Positions 26,081-34,951 of a DNA stretch of 64,000 nucleotides are shown here, piece by piece (the stretch's first letter is position 1; the number at the start of each line of letters is the position of its first letter). The stretch is taken from the NCBI RefSeq assembly GCF_000739015.1, contig NZ_JPUG01000025.1:1-64000 (forward strand), given 5' to 3'. The translations under genes were made by a program, and so were the position numbers. This stretch comes from Microvirga sp. BSC39 (GTDB taxonomy: Bacteria > Pseudomonadota > Alphaproteobacteria > Rhizobiales > Beijerinckiaceae). The notes below the pieces were generated by a model. The model saw only the letters and a list, made by a program, of their open reading frames with translations. It had not been told where the DNA came from and made no database searches.

Positions 26081-27460
26081 TCACACGCGTTTCACGCCGC
26101 TCAACAGCCAGAAGCCCACGAGCAGGAACAGGATCAGCACCGCCGGTCCCGCGGCCTGGGTTTGAAAGATCGTGGTTGCGACGGCGACCGCGAGCGGCGC
26201 GAGGAAGGACGTGACCTTGCCTGAGAGCGCCAGCAGGCCGAAATAGCGCCCTGCCTCCTGGGCGGGAACGAGGCGTGCGAGAAGGCTGCGAGATGATGCT
26301 TGCAGCGGCCCTGCAACGGAGCCGATGACGAGGCCGAGCAGCACGAACACCTTTTCCGGCGCGGAGCCGTAGAGGCCGTCATCGGGCGCGGGCGGCGCGG
26401 TCGGCACCACGAAGAAGATATGGTCGCGCCCCAGCGACAGCACCCCCAGGCAGACGAACGCCAGGATGACGATTGAGCCGAGGATCACCGGCTTGGCTCC
26501 GATGCGGTCGTCCAGCCGTCCGCCGATCAGCGCCCCGATGGTGCCGGTGATGGTGAGCATGATGCCGAAGAGCCCGAGCTCGATGGCCTGCCAGCCGAAC
26601 ACGCCGGCGCCGTAGATCCCGCCGAACGCGAAAAGCGCGACGAGCGCGTCCTGATAGACCATGTTGGCGAGGAGAAACCGCCCGACGCTTCTGTGCCGCC
26701 GCGCATCCGCGATGGTGTTCTTCACCTGCGAAAGACCCTTCTGCGCGGCATTCTTCAGGCTCATGCCCGAGCGCGGGACATCGGGCGTGACGAGAAAGAG
26801 CGGGAGCACGAAGACCAGGAACCACAGGGCCGAGAACGGCCCCGTGATGCGGTCACCCTCGCGTGTCGACGGATCGAGCCCGAAGAGCGGATCCAGGCCG
26901 AACACGGTCTTCATCGACACGGGATCGGCCGCGAGAAAGCCCAGCACGATCACGAGCGACACTAGGCCACCAAGGTAGCCCATGGCCCATCCGGTGCCGG
27001 AGAGACGGCCGTAGCGCTCCGGCGGCACGAGATGCGGGATCATGGCGTTGTTGAATACCGCCGCCACCTCCACGGCCACCGTCCCGAAGGCGAAGGCCAC
27101 GAGCGCAATGGCGATGGCGGAGGGCTGCCCGGGCGCGGCATACCACAGCACGGAGCATGCGATCACCAGCACGAGGCCGCAAGATGCGATCCATGGCTTC
27201 TTCGGGCCCGTGGCATCGGCGATGGAGCCGAGCACCGGCGAGAGAACCGCGAGCACGAGCCCGGCCGCCGCCGTCGCATAGCCCCACAGGCTCTGTCCGC
27301 TCACGGGATCGGAGGCCAGCCCTGATGCGAAATAGGGCGCGAACACGAAGGTGGTGACGAGGGTAAAAAAGGGCTGGCAGGCCCAGTCGAACAGGAGCCA
27401 GCCCAGGATTGCGGGACGCGAGGCTGTTTGTGAGGGAGTGAGGGAGTTGGTGTTGCTCAC
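26081..27460 (-). CDS. MFS transporter, UMF1/Atg22-like family
   Basis: 459 residues from a GTG at 27460 (MSNTNSLTPSQ). Twelve-odd hydrophobic segments are seen, and the N-terminal WLLFDWACQPFFTLVTTFVFAPYF is the signature of the UMF1 (vacuole effluxer Atg22-like) family, with RYGRLSGTGWAMGYLGG in the middle. Bacterial members are uncharacterised exporters. Ribosome site before the GTG is weak. It lies between repeats and is transcribed alone. Confidence 0.85.
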   Translation of the reverse strand: MSNTNSLTPSQTASRPAILGWLLFDWACQPFFTLVTTFVFAPYFASGLASDPVSGQSLWGYATAAAGLVLAVLSPVLGSIADATGPKKPWIASCGLVLVIACSVLWYAAPGQPSAIAIALVAFAFGTVAVEVAAVFNNAMIPHLVPPERYGRLSGTGWAMGYLGGLVSLVIVLGFLAADPVSMKTVFGLDPLFGLDPSTREGDRITGPFSALWFLVFVLPLFLVTPDVPRSGMSLKNAAQKGLSQVKNTIADARRHRSVGRFLLANMVYQDALVALFAFGGIYGAGVFGWQAIELGLFGIMLTITGTIGALIGGRLDDRIGAKPVILGSIVILAFVCLGVLSLGRDHIFFVVPTAPPAPDDGLYGSAPEKVFVLLGLVIGSVAGPLQASSRSLLARLVPAQEAGRYFGLLALSGKVTSFLAPLAVAVATTIFQTQAAGPAVLILFLLVGFWLLSGVKRV

Positions 27461-27496
27461 TGGGGTTTGTTATCCACCTTAACGTTCCCCTGCCCT

Positions 27497-27595
27497 GTCA
27501 TCACCGGCCTCGTGCCGGTGATCCCGATCCGAAAAGTGCGGCGCTTCACCTGATCGAGATGGCCGGGACAAGCCCGGCCATGACGAAAAGGTTCA
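27497..27595. repeat. Intergenic palindromic repeats
   Basis: Two elements: GTCATCACCGGCCTCGTGCCGGTGAT and ATGGCCGGGACAAGCCCGGCCATGACG. The first has a partner at 34242-34271, the second at about 59800-59830. Confidence 0.7.
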
Positions 27596-27686
27596 ATAGC
27601 TGCACCATTCCGCTACCACTCCCTCTCCACCGCACGTCGAGTGGTCCCGACTTTCGCACCGTGGAGACAGGAGGGCTCGCGGAGGC

Positions 27687-30600
27687 TCAGGTCGTGCGCG
27701 CCAGATCGCCGAGAAGGCTTGCCGCCACGGTGATCTTCGACAGGGTCAGGCCCGATGACACGATGCCGTCCACCGCGCTCCGGATGCGGTTGACGTCCGC
27801 GCCCCTCTTCTCGCCCCAGGCTCGCACCGCCTCGACCCCGGATGTATCGTGGGAGGATACCTCGGCGGTCAGGCCGCGATGGGCATAGGCGATGCTGTCG
27901 ATGGCACGGTCGAGGGCCAGGCGGTCGAAGTAATCGCTGACGCTGATCTCCTGCGCGGCGCCGATGAGCGCGCCGAGACGGAAGGAGGCCTCCAGGGCGA
28001 AGTGGGTGCAGGCAATGTCGGCCACGGGCTTGCCCGTCTTATGCGCCGTCTGCACGATATCGGGGGCCGCCACGAGATCGGGGAGCGACGCGATGCGCCG
28101 CGCGAGGTCCTCGGGAACGCCTTCATTCACCAAGGCTTTCGCCCGTGCTTCCCACACGGCCTTGGCCTCGGGCGAGAGCGCGTCTTGAAGGCTCCGCTCG
28201 ACCTCAGCGATGCCGGATTGGTAGGTGCCGATGATCTGGTCGAGGGAGTTGTTGGCGAAATCCACGTTGCGGATGAACCAGACGATCCGGTTCATGAGCA
28301 GGTCCTGCAATTCGCCGTAGAGGCGCAGCTGCACCCGGCCCGGCACGATGCCGTCGAGGGCATCGATGGCAGCGTTCATGTCAACCAGGCCGAACGAATC
28401 GCGGGTGGCCGCGTAGGCCGCCGCGATGGTCGGCGCATCCGCGCCGGTCTGGTCCACGAGGCGGGCCACCATGGTCGGGCCGCCGCGATTGATGATCGCG
28501 TTCGCCAGCTGGGTGGCGATGATCTCGCGCCGCAGACGATGGCTTGCGATCGCGTCGGGGAAGCGCTCGCGCATTTCGGCCGGGAAGTAGCGCTCCAGTT
28601 CCTTGCCGAGATAGGGATCGTCCGGCACCGGGCTCTCGAGCAGCTCATCATGCAGAGAGAGCTTGGCATAGGCCAGCAACACTGCGAGTTCCGGCCGCGT
28701 CAGCGCCTCGCCGCGGCGGGCGCGCTCGGCGAGCGTCGAGTCGTCGGGCAGGTATTCCACCGCGCGGTTGAGACGGCCATCCGCCTCCAGCATGTGCATG
28801 AGCCGGCGCGCGAAGCCGAGATCGCCGAGGCCTCGCTGCTCGGAGAGCGACAGCGCCAGGGTCTGCAGGTAGTTGTTGCGCAGAACGAGCGCGGCAACGT
28901 CCTCGGTCATGTCCGCGAGCAAAGCGTTGCGCTGGTCTTCCGAGAGGCGCCCGTCACGCTCCGGCGTGGTCAGCGCGATCTTGATGTTCACCTCCACGTC
29001 GGAGGTGTTCACGCCCGCCGAGTTGTCGATGGCGTCCGTGTTGAGACGCACGCCCTTCTGGGCCGCCTCGATGCGTCCGCGCTGGGTCATGCCCAGATTG
29101 GCGCCCTCGCCGATCACCTTGGCGCGCACGTCCGGGCCGGTGATGCGGATCGGATCGTTGGCGCGGTCGCCCACCTGCTCGTCCGTCTCGGTCGAGGCGC
29201 GGACATAGGTGCCGATGCCGCCGAACCAGAGCAGGTCGACCCGGGCTTTCAGGATTGCGTTCATCACCTCGGCCGGCGTGGCCTCCGGCTTGTCGAGGTC
29301 GAGGAGCGCGCGCACTTCGGCCGAGAGCGGAATCGATTTCGCGTTGCGCGAGAAGATGCCGCCGCCCGCCGAGATCAACGCCTTGTCGTAATCCTGCCAG
29401 CTGGAGCGGGGCAGATTGAACAGGCGCTCGCGTTCCCGATAAGTCGTCTCCGGATCCGGGTTCGGATCGAGGAAGATGTCGCGGTGGTCGAAGGCCGCCA
29501 CGAGCTTCAGCGCGCGCGACAGCAGCATGCCGTTGCCGAACACGTCGCCCGACATGTCGCCCACGCCCGCCACCGTCACCGGGGTGGTCTGGACGTCGAT
29601 GTCGATCTCGCGGAAATGGCGCTTCACCGCCTCCCAGGCACCGCGGGCCGTGATGCCCATCTTCTTGTGGTCGTAGCCCTGGCTGCCGCCGGACGCAAAG
29701 GCGTCGCCGAGCCAGTGACCCTTCTCGATGGAGAGCGCATTCGCCGTATCGGAGAAGGTGGCCGTGCCCTTGTCGGCGGCGACCACGAGGTAAGGATCGT
29801 CGCCGTCATGGCGCACCGTGTCCGGCGGCGGGACGATGCTGTCGCCGACGATGTTGTCGGTGAGCTGCAGCATCGTGCGCACGAAGATGCGGTAGCTCTC
29901 AGTGCCCTCATTGAGCCAAGCCTGCCGGTCGCTCGCGGGCGGCAGGAGCTTGGGCACGAAGCCGCCCTTGGCGCCCACCGGCACGATGACGGCGTTCTTG
30001 ACCTGCTGCGCCTTGACGAGGCCCAGCACCTCGGTGCGGAAATCCTGCGGCCGGTCGGACCAGCGAAGCCCGCCGCGCGCCACCTTGCCGAAGCGCAGAT
30101 GCACGCCCTCGACCCGGGGCGAGTAGACGAAGATTTCGTAGAGGGGCCGGGGCAGCGGCAGGCCTTCCACCTTGGCGCATTCGAACTTGAACGCGATGGT
30201 CTGGCGCGGCAGGCCGTTGTCTTCGAGCTGGAAGAAATTGGTGCGGGTCGCCGCATCGATCAGGTTGATGAAGCGGCGCAGGATGCGGTCGTCGTCGAGG
30301 CTCGTGACCTGCTTCAGCTGCTCCTCGATCCGCTCGCGGATCACGGCCTCGGCGGCCGCGCGGCCCTGCTCGTGGCGCGGGTCGAAGCGGGCGTAGAAGA
30401 GCTTCACGAGATCGGCTGCAATTGCGCCGTGGCGCGCGAGCGTTCCGGCGATGTAATCCTGCGAATAGGTGACCTGGATCTGGCGCAGGTAACGGCCGAA
30501 GGCCCGGATCATGGCGACATCGCGCCAGCCGAGGCCAGCTTCGAGCACAAGACGGTTGAAGCCGTCGGATTCCGCGAGACCGCGGAACAGGGCGAGCAGC

Positions 30601-32510
30601 GCCGCCTCGATCAGCGCCTGGATCTCGTCGATCTCGATCGTGCCGCCAGCGGCGCGCTCCAGGGTCATGTCGTGGAGCCACACCCGGTCGGAACCCGTAA
30701 ACGCCACGCGATAGGTTCGCTCGTTCACCACCCGGAAGCCGAGATTCTCCAGGAGCGGAACGCGATCCGACAGGGGCAGCGACTGGTTGAGCGAGAACAC
30801 CTTCAGGTTCACGCGGGTCTCGCCATCGGCTTCGCGGCGGTAGAGATCGACGGCGCGGGGCCGGGCCTCCGAGAGCTGCTCCAGCAGGTTGATGTCCTTG
30901 ATGACCTGCTCGGCCCCGAAGGCCTCACGGTAAGCGGCGCTGAACGCCTCGCCGTAACGCGAGGCGAGCAAGCGGGCGCGTGCGCCGCCGACCGAGGCGT
31001 CGAGCTCGTCACGGAGCGCGTCGCTCCACGTGCGCACGATGGCCGAGATGCCCTTCTCCAGGGTCTCGCGGGCAACCTGCGGGGTCTGGCCTTCGTCGCG
31101 ACCGAGGATGTAATGGGTGCGCGCGAGCGGGCCTTCCGGATAGGAAGGATAGGAGGCTGACACACGCCCCTCATAGATGCCGGCGAGGAACTGGCCGATG
31201 CGCAGGCGGGCCTGCGTGTCGTAGCGGTCCTTCGGCACGAAGACGAGCACCGACACGAAACGGTCGAACTCGTCGGCGCGCGCCAGCACCCGCACGCGCG
31301 GGCGCTCCGACAGGTTCATGATGTCGATGGCGAAGTGGTAGAGCGTGTCCTCGTCGATCTGGAACAGCTCGTCGCGCGGATAGTTCTCGAGCACGTTGAG
31401 CAGCGCGCGGCCGGCATAGCTCGACGGGTCGAAGCCCGCGCGGGCCGTGACCTTCGCCACCTTGTGGCGCAGATACGGCACCTCGCCAGTGGTGTTGGTA
31501 TAGGCGCTCGCGGTGAACAGGCCGACGATGCGCAGCTCCCCCTGCAGATGGCCGTTGCCGTCGAAGAGCTTCACGCCGATATAGTCGAGATGCGCCCGGC
31601 GATGGACGCGGGACTTCACGTTCGCCTTGGTGATGATGAGCGCCTGCGGGCGCGCCAGGAAGGCGCGGATTTCCGGCGACATGGAGACCAACTCGCGGCC
31701 GCGCCGCAGCACGCGCACGCTTGGGTCGCGCAGGAGGCCTAAGCCCGAACCCTCGACCGGATCGGCCGCGGTGTCGCCGGAGGGCAGGCGGTACTCGCGA
31801 AGCCCCAGGAACGTGAAGTTGTCCCGTGCGATCCAGTCGAGGAAGGCGATCGCCTCCTTCACCTCGTCGTCCGGCAGGGGCGGAGGATTAAGGCGGTAAT
31901 TGTGCACGATCTCGGTGACGCGGGCGCGCATGCCGGGCCAGTCGTGCACCGCCAGCGACACGTCGCTGTGGACCCGCCGCATGGCCTCGATCATCCGGGT
32001 GCGGGTTTCCGCATCGTCGATGCGGGGCAGGTGGATATGAATGAAGCTCTCGCGCTTCACGCCAAGCCGCAGGGCCGCCGTGGCCTCGCCCACGAGGCGG
32101 ACCAGGGCCCCGCTTGCATCGCGCTCCACAGCCAGGATCGGGTGGGCCACGAGCAGCGGATCGTAGCCCTGGTCGACGATCTCGGCGAGGGTCGAGTCGA
32201 GCAGGAACGGCATGTTCTCGTTGACGACTTCCAGCACCGTCACGTCCTGCCGCCTTCCCTCGCGCTCGACCTCCACGTCGATGAGGCGGACATCCGCGCC
32301 GTCGGTGGTTCGGGACGCCTTGAGATGCTCGAAGGCTTCCGCAGCGAGATCCGCCAGGGACTGAGGCGAGTAGAAGGCGAGATCCTCGGACGGCACTCGC
32401 CCGTACAGATCGCGCACGAAGGTCGGAGGGGTGGCCTTGTGTCCGGCTTCCAGCACGGCGACGGCTTCTGCCGTCAACTCGCTTCCGCTGGTGGGGGTAT
32501 CCAGCTTCAT
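27687..32510 (-). CDS. gdhB: NAD-specific glutamate dehydrogenase, large (180 kDa) type
   Basis: 1607 residues from the ATG at 32510, preceded by AGAGGA; a GTG at 32552 would add 14. The length and the order of an N-terminal ACT-like regulatory half, the central catalytic region (VKNAVIVPVGAKGGFV, GAWEAVKRHFREID, VVAAFDHRDIFLDPNPD) and a long helical C-terminal region fit the Streptomyces/Caulobacter GDH class. The enzyme deaminates glutamate to 2-oxoglutarate with NAD, feeding catabolism of amino acids. It is a single-gene unit, followed by the UMF1 gene on the same strand with a repeat between. Confidence 0.97.
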   Translation of the reverse strand: MKLDTPTSGSELTAEAVAVLEAGHKATPPTFVRDLYGRVPSEDLAFYSPQSLADLAAEAFEHLKASRTTDGADVRLIDVEVEREGRRQDVTVLEVVNENMPFLLDSTLAEIVDQGYDPLLVAHPILAVERDASGALVRLVGEATAALRLGVKRESFIHIHLPRIDDAETRTRMIEAMRRVHSDVSLAVHDWPGMRARVTEIVHNYRLNPPPLPDDEVKEAIAFLDWIARDNFTFLGLREYRLPSGDTAADPVEGSGLGLLRDPSVRVLRRGRELVSMSPEIRAFLARPQALIITKANVKSRVHRRAHLDYIGVKLFDGNGHLQGELRIVGLFTASAYTNTTGEVPYLRHKVAKVTARAGFDPSSYAGRALLNVLENYPRDELFQIDEDTLYHFAIDIMNLSERPRVRVLARADEFDRFVSVLVFVPKDRYDTQARLRIGQFLAGIYEGRVSASYPSYPEGPLARTHYILGRDEGQTPQVARETLEKGISAIVRTWSDALRDELDASVGGARARLLASRYGEAFSAAYREAFGAEQVIKDINLLEQLSEARPRAVDLYRREADGETRVNLKVFSLNQSLPLSDRVPLLENLGFRVVNERTYRVAFTGSDRVWLHDMTLERAAGGTIEIDEIQALIEAALLALFRGLAESDGFNRLVLEAGLGWRDVAMIRAFGRYLRQIQVTYSQDYIAGTLARHGAIAADLVKLFYARFDPRHEQGRAAAEAVIRERIEEQLKQVTSLDDDRILRRFINLIDAATRTNFFQLEDNGLPRQTIAFKFECAKVEGLPLPRPLYEIFVYSPRVEGVHLRFGKVARGGLRWSDRPQDFRTEVLGLVKAQQVKNAVIVPVGAKGGFVPKLLPPASDRQAWLNEGTESYRIFVRTMLQLTDNIVGDSIVPPPDTVRHDGDDPYLVVAADKGTATFSDTANALSIEKGHWLGDAFASGGSQGYDHKKMGITARGAWEAVKRHFREIDIDVQTTPVTVAGVGDMSGDVFGNGMLLSRALKLVAAFDHRDIFLDPNPDPETTYRERERLFNLPRSSWQDYDKALISAGGGIFSRNAKSIPLSAEVRALLDLDKPEATPAEVMNAILKARVDLLWFGGIGTYVRASTETDEQVGDRANDPIRITGPDVRAKVIGEGANLGMTQRGRIEAAQKGVRLNTDAIDNSAGVNTSDVEVNIKIALTTPERDGRLSEDQRNALLADMTEDVAALVLRNNYLQTLALSLSEQRGLGDLGFARRLMHMLEADGRLNRAVEYLPDDSTLAERARRGEALTRPELAVLLAYAKLSLHDELLESPVPDDPYLGKELERYFPAEMRERFPDAIASHRLRREIIATQLANAIINRGGPTMVARLVDQTGADAPTIAAAYAATRDSFGLVDMNAAIDALDGIVPGRVQLRLYGELQDLLMNRIVWFIRNVDFANNSLDQIIGTYQSGIAEVERSLQDALSPEAKAVWEARAKALVNEGVPEDLARRIASLPDLVAAPDIVQTAHKTGKPVADIACTHFALEASFRLGALIGAAQEISVSDYFDRLALDRAIDSIAYAHRGLTAEVSSHDTSGVEAVRAWGEKRGADVNRIRSAVDGIVSSGLTLSKITVAASLLGDLARTT

Positions 32511-32627
32511 GCGCGCATCCTCTGATTGTCGTTGTTGCGGGAGCGTTGCCACAGAGCGGCAGGCGGCGCAAGGACAGCCTGCGAGAGCGCGCCGCGTAGG
32601 GTTAAGTTAGTGCAGCACACGAACACT

Positions 32628-32978
32628 TTATGCTGCCTGAGCACCTTGAGACGAAAGATTCGTATCGCCCCATTCCTTCATGGCCATGAGCACCGGCTCG
32701 AGACTGCGCCCGCGGGCCGACAGGGAATATTCGACTCGGGGCGGCACCTGGGCATAGACCGTGCGGATGATGAGCCCATCGGCTTCCAGTTCGCGCAGCT
32801 GATGCGTGAGCATGCGCTGGGTGACCAGCGGCATCAGCCGCCGCAGCTCGTTGAAACGCAAGGTCCCCTTCAAAAGCTTGTAGAGCACGATGATCTTCCA
32901 CTTGCCCTCGATGAGGCTCAGCGTGCGTTCGACGGCGCATCCCTGAACCCCCGGAACTTTTGATGACACCCTCGGCAT
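32628..32978 (-). CDS. HxlR family transcriptional regulator
   Basis: 116 residues from the ATG at 32978 (AAGGAT upstream). The winged-helix HxlR pattern is complete: a single N-terminal cysteine (GCAVERTLSLIEGKWKIIVLY) followed by GTLRFNELRRLMPLVTQRMLTHQLREL. The conserved cysteine in this family senses quinones, diamide or aldehydes. It is divergent from a zinc-type alcohol dehydrogenase gene, the standard arrangement for a regulator and its target. Confidence 0.93.
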   Translation of the reverse strand: MPRVSSKVPGVQGCAVERTLSLIEGKWKIIVLYKLLKGTLRFNELRRLMPLVTQRMLTHQLRELEADGLIIRTVYAQVPPRVEYSLSARGRSLEPVLMAMKEWGDTNLSSQGAQAA

Positions 32979-32993
32979 CACGGTATCCTTTTT

Positions 32994-33040
32994 GACACTA
33001 TGGGCTGTTTTTGTGCGTTCTTGCGGCCTCAGACACTATG
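32994..33040. promoter_or_regulatory. Candidate HxlR operator: direct repeat GACACTATG
   Basis: GACACTATG occurs at 32994-33002, just upstream of the HxlR start, and again at 33032-33040, 38 bases apart. The spacing, close to four helical turns, would put both copies on the same face of the DNA. Regulator identity is inferred from position. Confidence 0.4.
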
Positions 33041-33055
33041 CTCAACTATGACTCT

Positions 33056-33190
33056 AGAGCATCGGACCCACAAGTGGACTCCACTTTCGGGATCCATTCG
33101 ATGCTCAGCTTTTGAAAATGCGCATCGTGTGGACCGGAAAACCGGTTCCACTTTTCGCTAGCGCGGCCCGCTGGGTCCGCACGATGCGCG
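33056..33190. repeat. Two palindromic repeats upstream of the alcohol dehydrogenase gene
   Basis: The first is bounded by GAGCATCG (33057-33064) and CGATGCTC (33099-33106). The second is bounded by GCGCATCGT (33120-33128) and ACGATGCGC (33181-33189) and contains GGAAAACCGGTTCCACTTTTCG, related to the repeat at 7688. They extend to within 20 bases of the ATG, so they lie in the leader. Confidence 0.6.
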
Positions 33191-33205
33191 AACAGGAGAC
33201 AAGTC

Positions 33206-34222
33206 ATGCGCGCTGTCGGCTATCAGCAATCCCTCCCCATCGACCAGAATGCCTCCCTCATCGACGTAGACCTGCCCCAGCCCGAGCCAGGGCCGCGTGA
33301 CCTTCTGGTCGAGATCAAGGCGGTGTCCCTGAATCCGGTCGACACCAAAGTCCGCATGCGGGCCCAACCGGAGCCGGGCGGCGTGAAGGTGCTGGGCTTC
33401 GACGCCGCCGGCATCGTGCGCGGGGTGGGCTCGGAGGTCTCGCTCTTCAAGGAAGGCGACGAGGTGTTCTACGCCGGCGCGATCACCCGGCCCGGCACCA
33501 ATGCGGAGTTCCATGTGGTCGACGAGCGGCTGGTGGGCGCCAAGCCCAAGTCCCTCAGCTTCGAGGAGGCGGCGGCCCTGCCGCTGACCACGCTCACCGC
33601 CTGGGAGACCCTGTTCGACCGGCTCGACGTGAAGCGCCCGGTCAAAGGTGCGGCCAACGCGATCCTGATCATCGGCGCGGCCGGCGGCGTGGGTTCCGTG
33701 GCCCTTCAGCTTGCGCGCCATTTGACGGATCTCACCGTGATCGCCACGGCCTCGCGCCCCGAAACCCAGGCTTGGGCCCAGGAACTCGGAGCCCACCATG
33801 TGATCGATCACAGCCAGCCGCTGGCCGCCCAGGTCGAGGCTCTCGGCATCGGCGCGCCGGCCTTTGTCTTCTCGATCACCCAAACAGAGACGCATTTTCC
33901 AGAGATCGCCAAGGCGATTGCACCTCAGGGCCGCTTCGCGCTCATCGATGACCCGAAGGCGCCCCTCGACATCAGCCTGCTGAAGGGAAAGAGCGTGTCG
34001 ATTCACTGGGAATCCATGTTCACCCGCTCGACCTTCCAGACCGCCGACATGGAGCGCCAGCACGAGATCCTGAACGAGGTCTCGCGCCTCGTGGATTCTG
34101 GAACGATCAGGACGACGCTCTCGGATGTGATCGGGCCGATCAACGCGGCCAACCTCAAGCGGGCACATGCGCTCATCGAGAGCGGCCGCACGCGCGGCAA
34201 GATCGTGCTGTCGGGGTTTTGA
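33206..34222 (+). CDS. Zinc-type alcohol dehydrogenase-like (MDR) oxidoreductase
   Basis: 338 residues, MRAVGYQQSLPIDQNASLIDVDLP at the start. The MDR pattern is clear: KAVSLNPVDTKVRMR, FDAAGIV, LPLTTLTAWETLFDRL and the NADP-binding ILIIGAAGGVGSVALQLARH. The structural zinc cysteines of true alcohol dehydrogenases are absent, so it belongs to the zinc-independent quinone/enone reductase side of the family. Divergence from an HxlR regulator suggests induction by an electrophile or quinone. Start has GGAGAC upstream. Confidence 0.9.
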   Translation: MRAVGYQQSLPIDQNASLIDVDLPQPEPGPRDLLVEIKAVSLNPVDTKVRMRAQPEPGGVKVLGFDAAGIVRGVGSEVSLFKEGDEVFYAGAITRPGTNAEFHVVDERLVGAKPKSLSFEEAAALPLTTLTAWETLFDRLDVKRPVKGAANAILIIGAAGGVGSVALQLARHLTDLTVIATASRPETQAWAQELGAHHVIDHSQPLAAQVEALGIGAPAFVFSITQTETHFPEIAKAIAPQGRFALIDDPKAPLDISLLKGKSVSIHWESMFTRSTFQTADMERQHEILNEVSRLVDSGTIRTTLSDVIGPINAANLKRAHALIESGRTRGKIVLSGF

Positions 34223-34241
34223 ACGTATTTGAATCCTCTTC

Positions 34242-34271
34242 CGTCATCACCGGCTTTGTGCCGGTGATCTC
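34242..34271. repeat. Short palindromic repeat ATCACCGGCTTTGTGCCGGTGAT
   Basis: A perfect-stem palindrome (ATCACCGGC/GCCGGTGAT) just after the dehydrogenase stop; it may also help end that transcript. A sibling lies at 27497. Confidence 0.6.
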
Positions 34272-34289
34272 GCGTCGCTCGTGAGCCAC

Positions 34290-34440
34290 AAAAAAGAAAA
34301 GGCTGCCCCGTAAGGCAGCCTTGTGTCTCGACGTGGCCCGGCTCTCCAAACGACCCGGAGGGCTGGGGGGCTGACGTGTCCAAGCCATTCGATGAGCCGG
34401 GCCGTCGAGGCAACTTAAGCATTTACGGGGTTCAGTGCGG
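34290..34440 (-). ncRNA. Candidate small RNA with intrinsic terminator
   Basis: No protein gene lies here, yet a strong minus-strand terminator does: GGCTGCC (34320-34314), a 6-base loop, GGCAGCC (34307-34301), then TTTTCTTTTTT. Upstream of it is a long stem, 34403-34409 with 34327-34333 and 34394-34402 with 34336-34344 (16 pairs, 2 bulged bases). CCCCGTAA (34430-34423) is also complementary to TTACGGGG (34313-34306) in the terminator, so the 5' end could pair with it. A CTTGCAA near 34480 may be part of a promoter, and the 5' end is approximate. I do not recognise an Rfam family; it is not SRP, 6S or tmRNA by eye. Confidence 0.55.
34301..34320 (-). terminator. Intrinsic terminator, minus strand
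   Basis: A 7-base-pair GC-rich stem with a 6-base loop is followed on the minus strand by TTTTCTTTTTT. The plus strand has only TTGTGT after the stem, so termination there would be weak. Confidence 0.75.
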
Positions 34441-34570
34441 CTCCATTTCGGCGCGAATGAGGCAGGAATAAGATTTGCAAGGGAAGCGGTGATTCATTGT
34501 GTCCCGACGGGTTGATCCGGTAGCCGCCTAAGCCCATCATCAGAGCATGTTAACAGCCATGGGAGGCGTC

Positions 34571-34951
34571 ATGAGCGAAGGTGACATCGCAGAGCCGCTG
34601 CGCGGCGGCTCGAGCCAGGGCTCGGCCCATATCGTGCCCTTCCCCGCCGCGCCGAAGCAGGTGTCCTTCGACCGCTCCGAGTTGCAGGCCATTCTCAACC
34701 TCTACGGCCGCATGGTGGCGGCCGGCGAATGGCGCGATTACGCCATCGACTTCATGCCCGACAAGGCCGTGTTCTCCATCTTCCGCCGCACGTCGGAAAT
34801 GCCCCTCTACCGCATCGAGAAAGACCCGAAGCTCGCCAAGAAGCAGGGCGCCTATTCCGTCATCGTCTCGACCGGCCTGATCCTCAAGCGCGGGCACGAG
34901 CTCGACCGCGTGCTGCGCGTGCTCGACAAGCCGAAGGTGGTGTCGAACTAG
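34571..34951 (+). CDS. DUF2794 family protein
   Basis: 126 residues from the ATG at 34571, chosen for the GGGAGGC directly upstream; an ATG at 34547 would add 8. The conserved core FDRSELQAILNLYGRMVAAGEWRDYAIDF and RRTSEMPLYRIEK identifies the alphaproteobacterial DUF2794 family, of unknown function. No membrane span. Its TAG stop lies in the four bases CTAG that also contain the stop of the convergent MFS gene. Confidence 0.9.
   Translation: MSEGDIAEPLRGGSSQGSAHIVPFPAAPKQVSFDRSELQAILNLYGRMVAAGEWRDYAIDFMPDKAVFSIFRRTSEMPLYRIEKDPKLAKKQGAYSVIVSTGLILKRGHELDRVLRVLDKPKVVSN

Noticed and set aside
27849..31160. 1103-codon plus-strand open frame opposite the glutamate dehydrogenase gene
   Set aside because: The minus strand encodes a full-length conserved NAD-GDH; the opposite frame has no recognisable domain and shows shadow composition.
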